64,000 nucleotides of DNA from Myxacorys almedinensis A (GTDB lineage Bacteria; Cyanobacteriota; Cyanobacteriia; Leptolyngbyales; Leptolyngbyaceae), in contig NZ_WVIE01000001.1 of the NCBI RefSeq assembly GCF_010091945.1, positions 62,001 through 126,000 of the forward strand, read 5' to 3'. The position numbers and the translations under genes are program-made. A model generated the notes under the pieces. That model ran no database searches, was not told where the DNA came from, and saw nothing but the letters and a program-made list of their open reading frames with translations. Of the stretch, positions 63,668-64,000 are shown in pieces (position 1 is the stretch's first letter; each line of letters opens with the position of its first letter).

Positions 63668-64000
63668 TCAATTTTCTGGATCGTCGTACCGCCGCCTAAA
63701 CGACCATTGCTCCACTTTTTTCAAGCCTGCCAACGTTATAAGGGTGAAAATAATGCCTGCGATCGTCAGTTTCCATAAGCCGCATCCCGCTACCGCACCG
63801 AGGGCAGCCGTCACCCAAATCGCGGCGGCAGAGGTCAAGCCTTTGGCTCGTTGCTCTTCTGAGCCATGACGCTGCGTATGTAAAATTTCTCCTGCCCCCA
63901 AAAAGCCCACGCCTGCGGCAATCCCTTGAACCGTGCGGCTAACGCTATCTCCTAGGGAGTTGAGATCCAATTGCAAGGGAATCAACACAAACATTGCGGC
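63668..64000 (-). CDS. MgtC/SapB-family membrane protein, partial
   Basis: The window ends inside the gene, so the N-terminus is missing; the frame is open to base 64000 and an in-frame ATG at 63994 is internal. The remaining C-terminal part has the family features: ISRTVQGIAAG-type segment as SVSRTVQGIAAGVGFLGAGE, then AKGLTSAAAIWVTAALGAVA and a C-terminal hydrophobic stretch. MgtC proteins act in Mg2+ homeostasis and membrane potential control. The tail ends KVEQWSFRRRYDDPEN. Confidence 0.87.
   Translation of the reverse strand, partial: AAMFVLIPLQLDLNSLGDSVSRTVQGIAAGVGFLGAGEILHTQRHGSEEQRAKGLTSAAAIWVTAALGAVAGCGLWKLTIAGIIFTLITLAGLKKVEQWSFRRRYDDPEN

Overview
The window is a stretch of cyanobacterial chromosome. 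The octamer GCGATCGC (HIP1) recurs in genes and spacers, and several genes are typical of cyanobacteria: an SLH-domain iron-uptake porin, a long ribosome-hibernation factor of the LrtA type, an orange-carotenoid-protein N-terminal-domain protein, NrtS, and WD40 and CHASE2-cyclase families. Gene content suits a filamentous or Leptolyngbya-like species, but I cannot name it. Most of the window is housekeeping and signalling DNA with modest accessory patches. There is no CRISPR array, no intact insertion sequence and no rRNA. One tRNA gene was found (tRNA-Val, anticodon CAC).

Layout. 1-7.3 kb: the 3' part of a class I lysyl-tRNA synthetase, then an iron-siderophore block (PchR-like AraC regulator, AMIN-TonB-dependent receptor, FecB-type lipoprotein) and a Uma2-family nuclease. 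7.5-9.7 kb: an accessory patch with a truncated ABC transporter, tRNA-Val, and an actin-like ParM gene overlapping a ribbon-helix-helix partner. That pair is preceded by a near-consensus promoter containing a palindrome and followed by three exact-period 13-bp repeats. 9.7-20 kb: CHASE2 nucleotide cyclase, clpB, porin, gloA, a WD40 remnant, a secreted unknown and enolase. 20-30 kb: lipB, hpf/lrtA, an EF-G-like GTPase, a cytochrome b plus YedY-like molybdoenzyme pair, a soluble PpiC-type isomerase and an SbcC-like ATPase. 30-42 kb: a poorly coding 1 kb patch, a divergent response regulator/CHASE3 kinase pair, TrkH/TrkA potassium uptake, small membrane proteins, a TonB-like protein and a 1121-residue REC-GAF-GAF-kinase-REC-adenylate cyclase hybrid. 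42-54 kb: nrdR, a membrane-tethered STAND NTPase, the OCP-N protein, rluE, hisC, an exported methyltransferase, a fasciclin lipoprotein, an amino-acid permease, a PfkB kinase, a CYTH protein, gluconokinase and leuD. 54-64 kb: nrtS, a retinol-saturase-like FAD enzyme, an acetyltransferase, divergent bioB and bioY-lspA, an A/T-rich pair of unknown genes, an ArnT-like glycosyltransferase and the C-terminal part of an MgtC-family protein.

How the genes fit together. The iron genes form one regulated uptake unit, and the distant porin and TonB-like protein could serve it. lrtA and the EF-G-like gene are neighbours that both act on ribosomes. The two K+ genes, two cyclases and the kinase/regulator pair suggest ionic and cAMP signalling. 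The best candidate for an under-described system is the chromosomal ParM-like/RHH cassette with its iterons. Secondary candidates are the hook-less SbcC-like ATPase without an SbcD, the OCP-N protein, the exported methyltransferase, a small gene with a duplicated -10 element (30.5-30.85 kb), and a dispersed hairpin element present twice. Everything here was read by eye; no database search was run.
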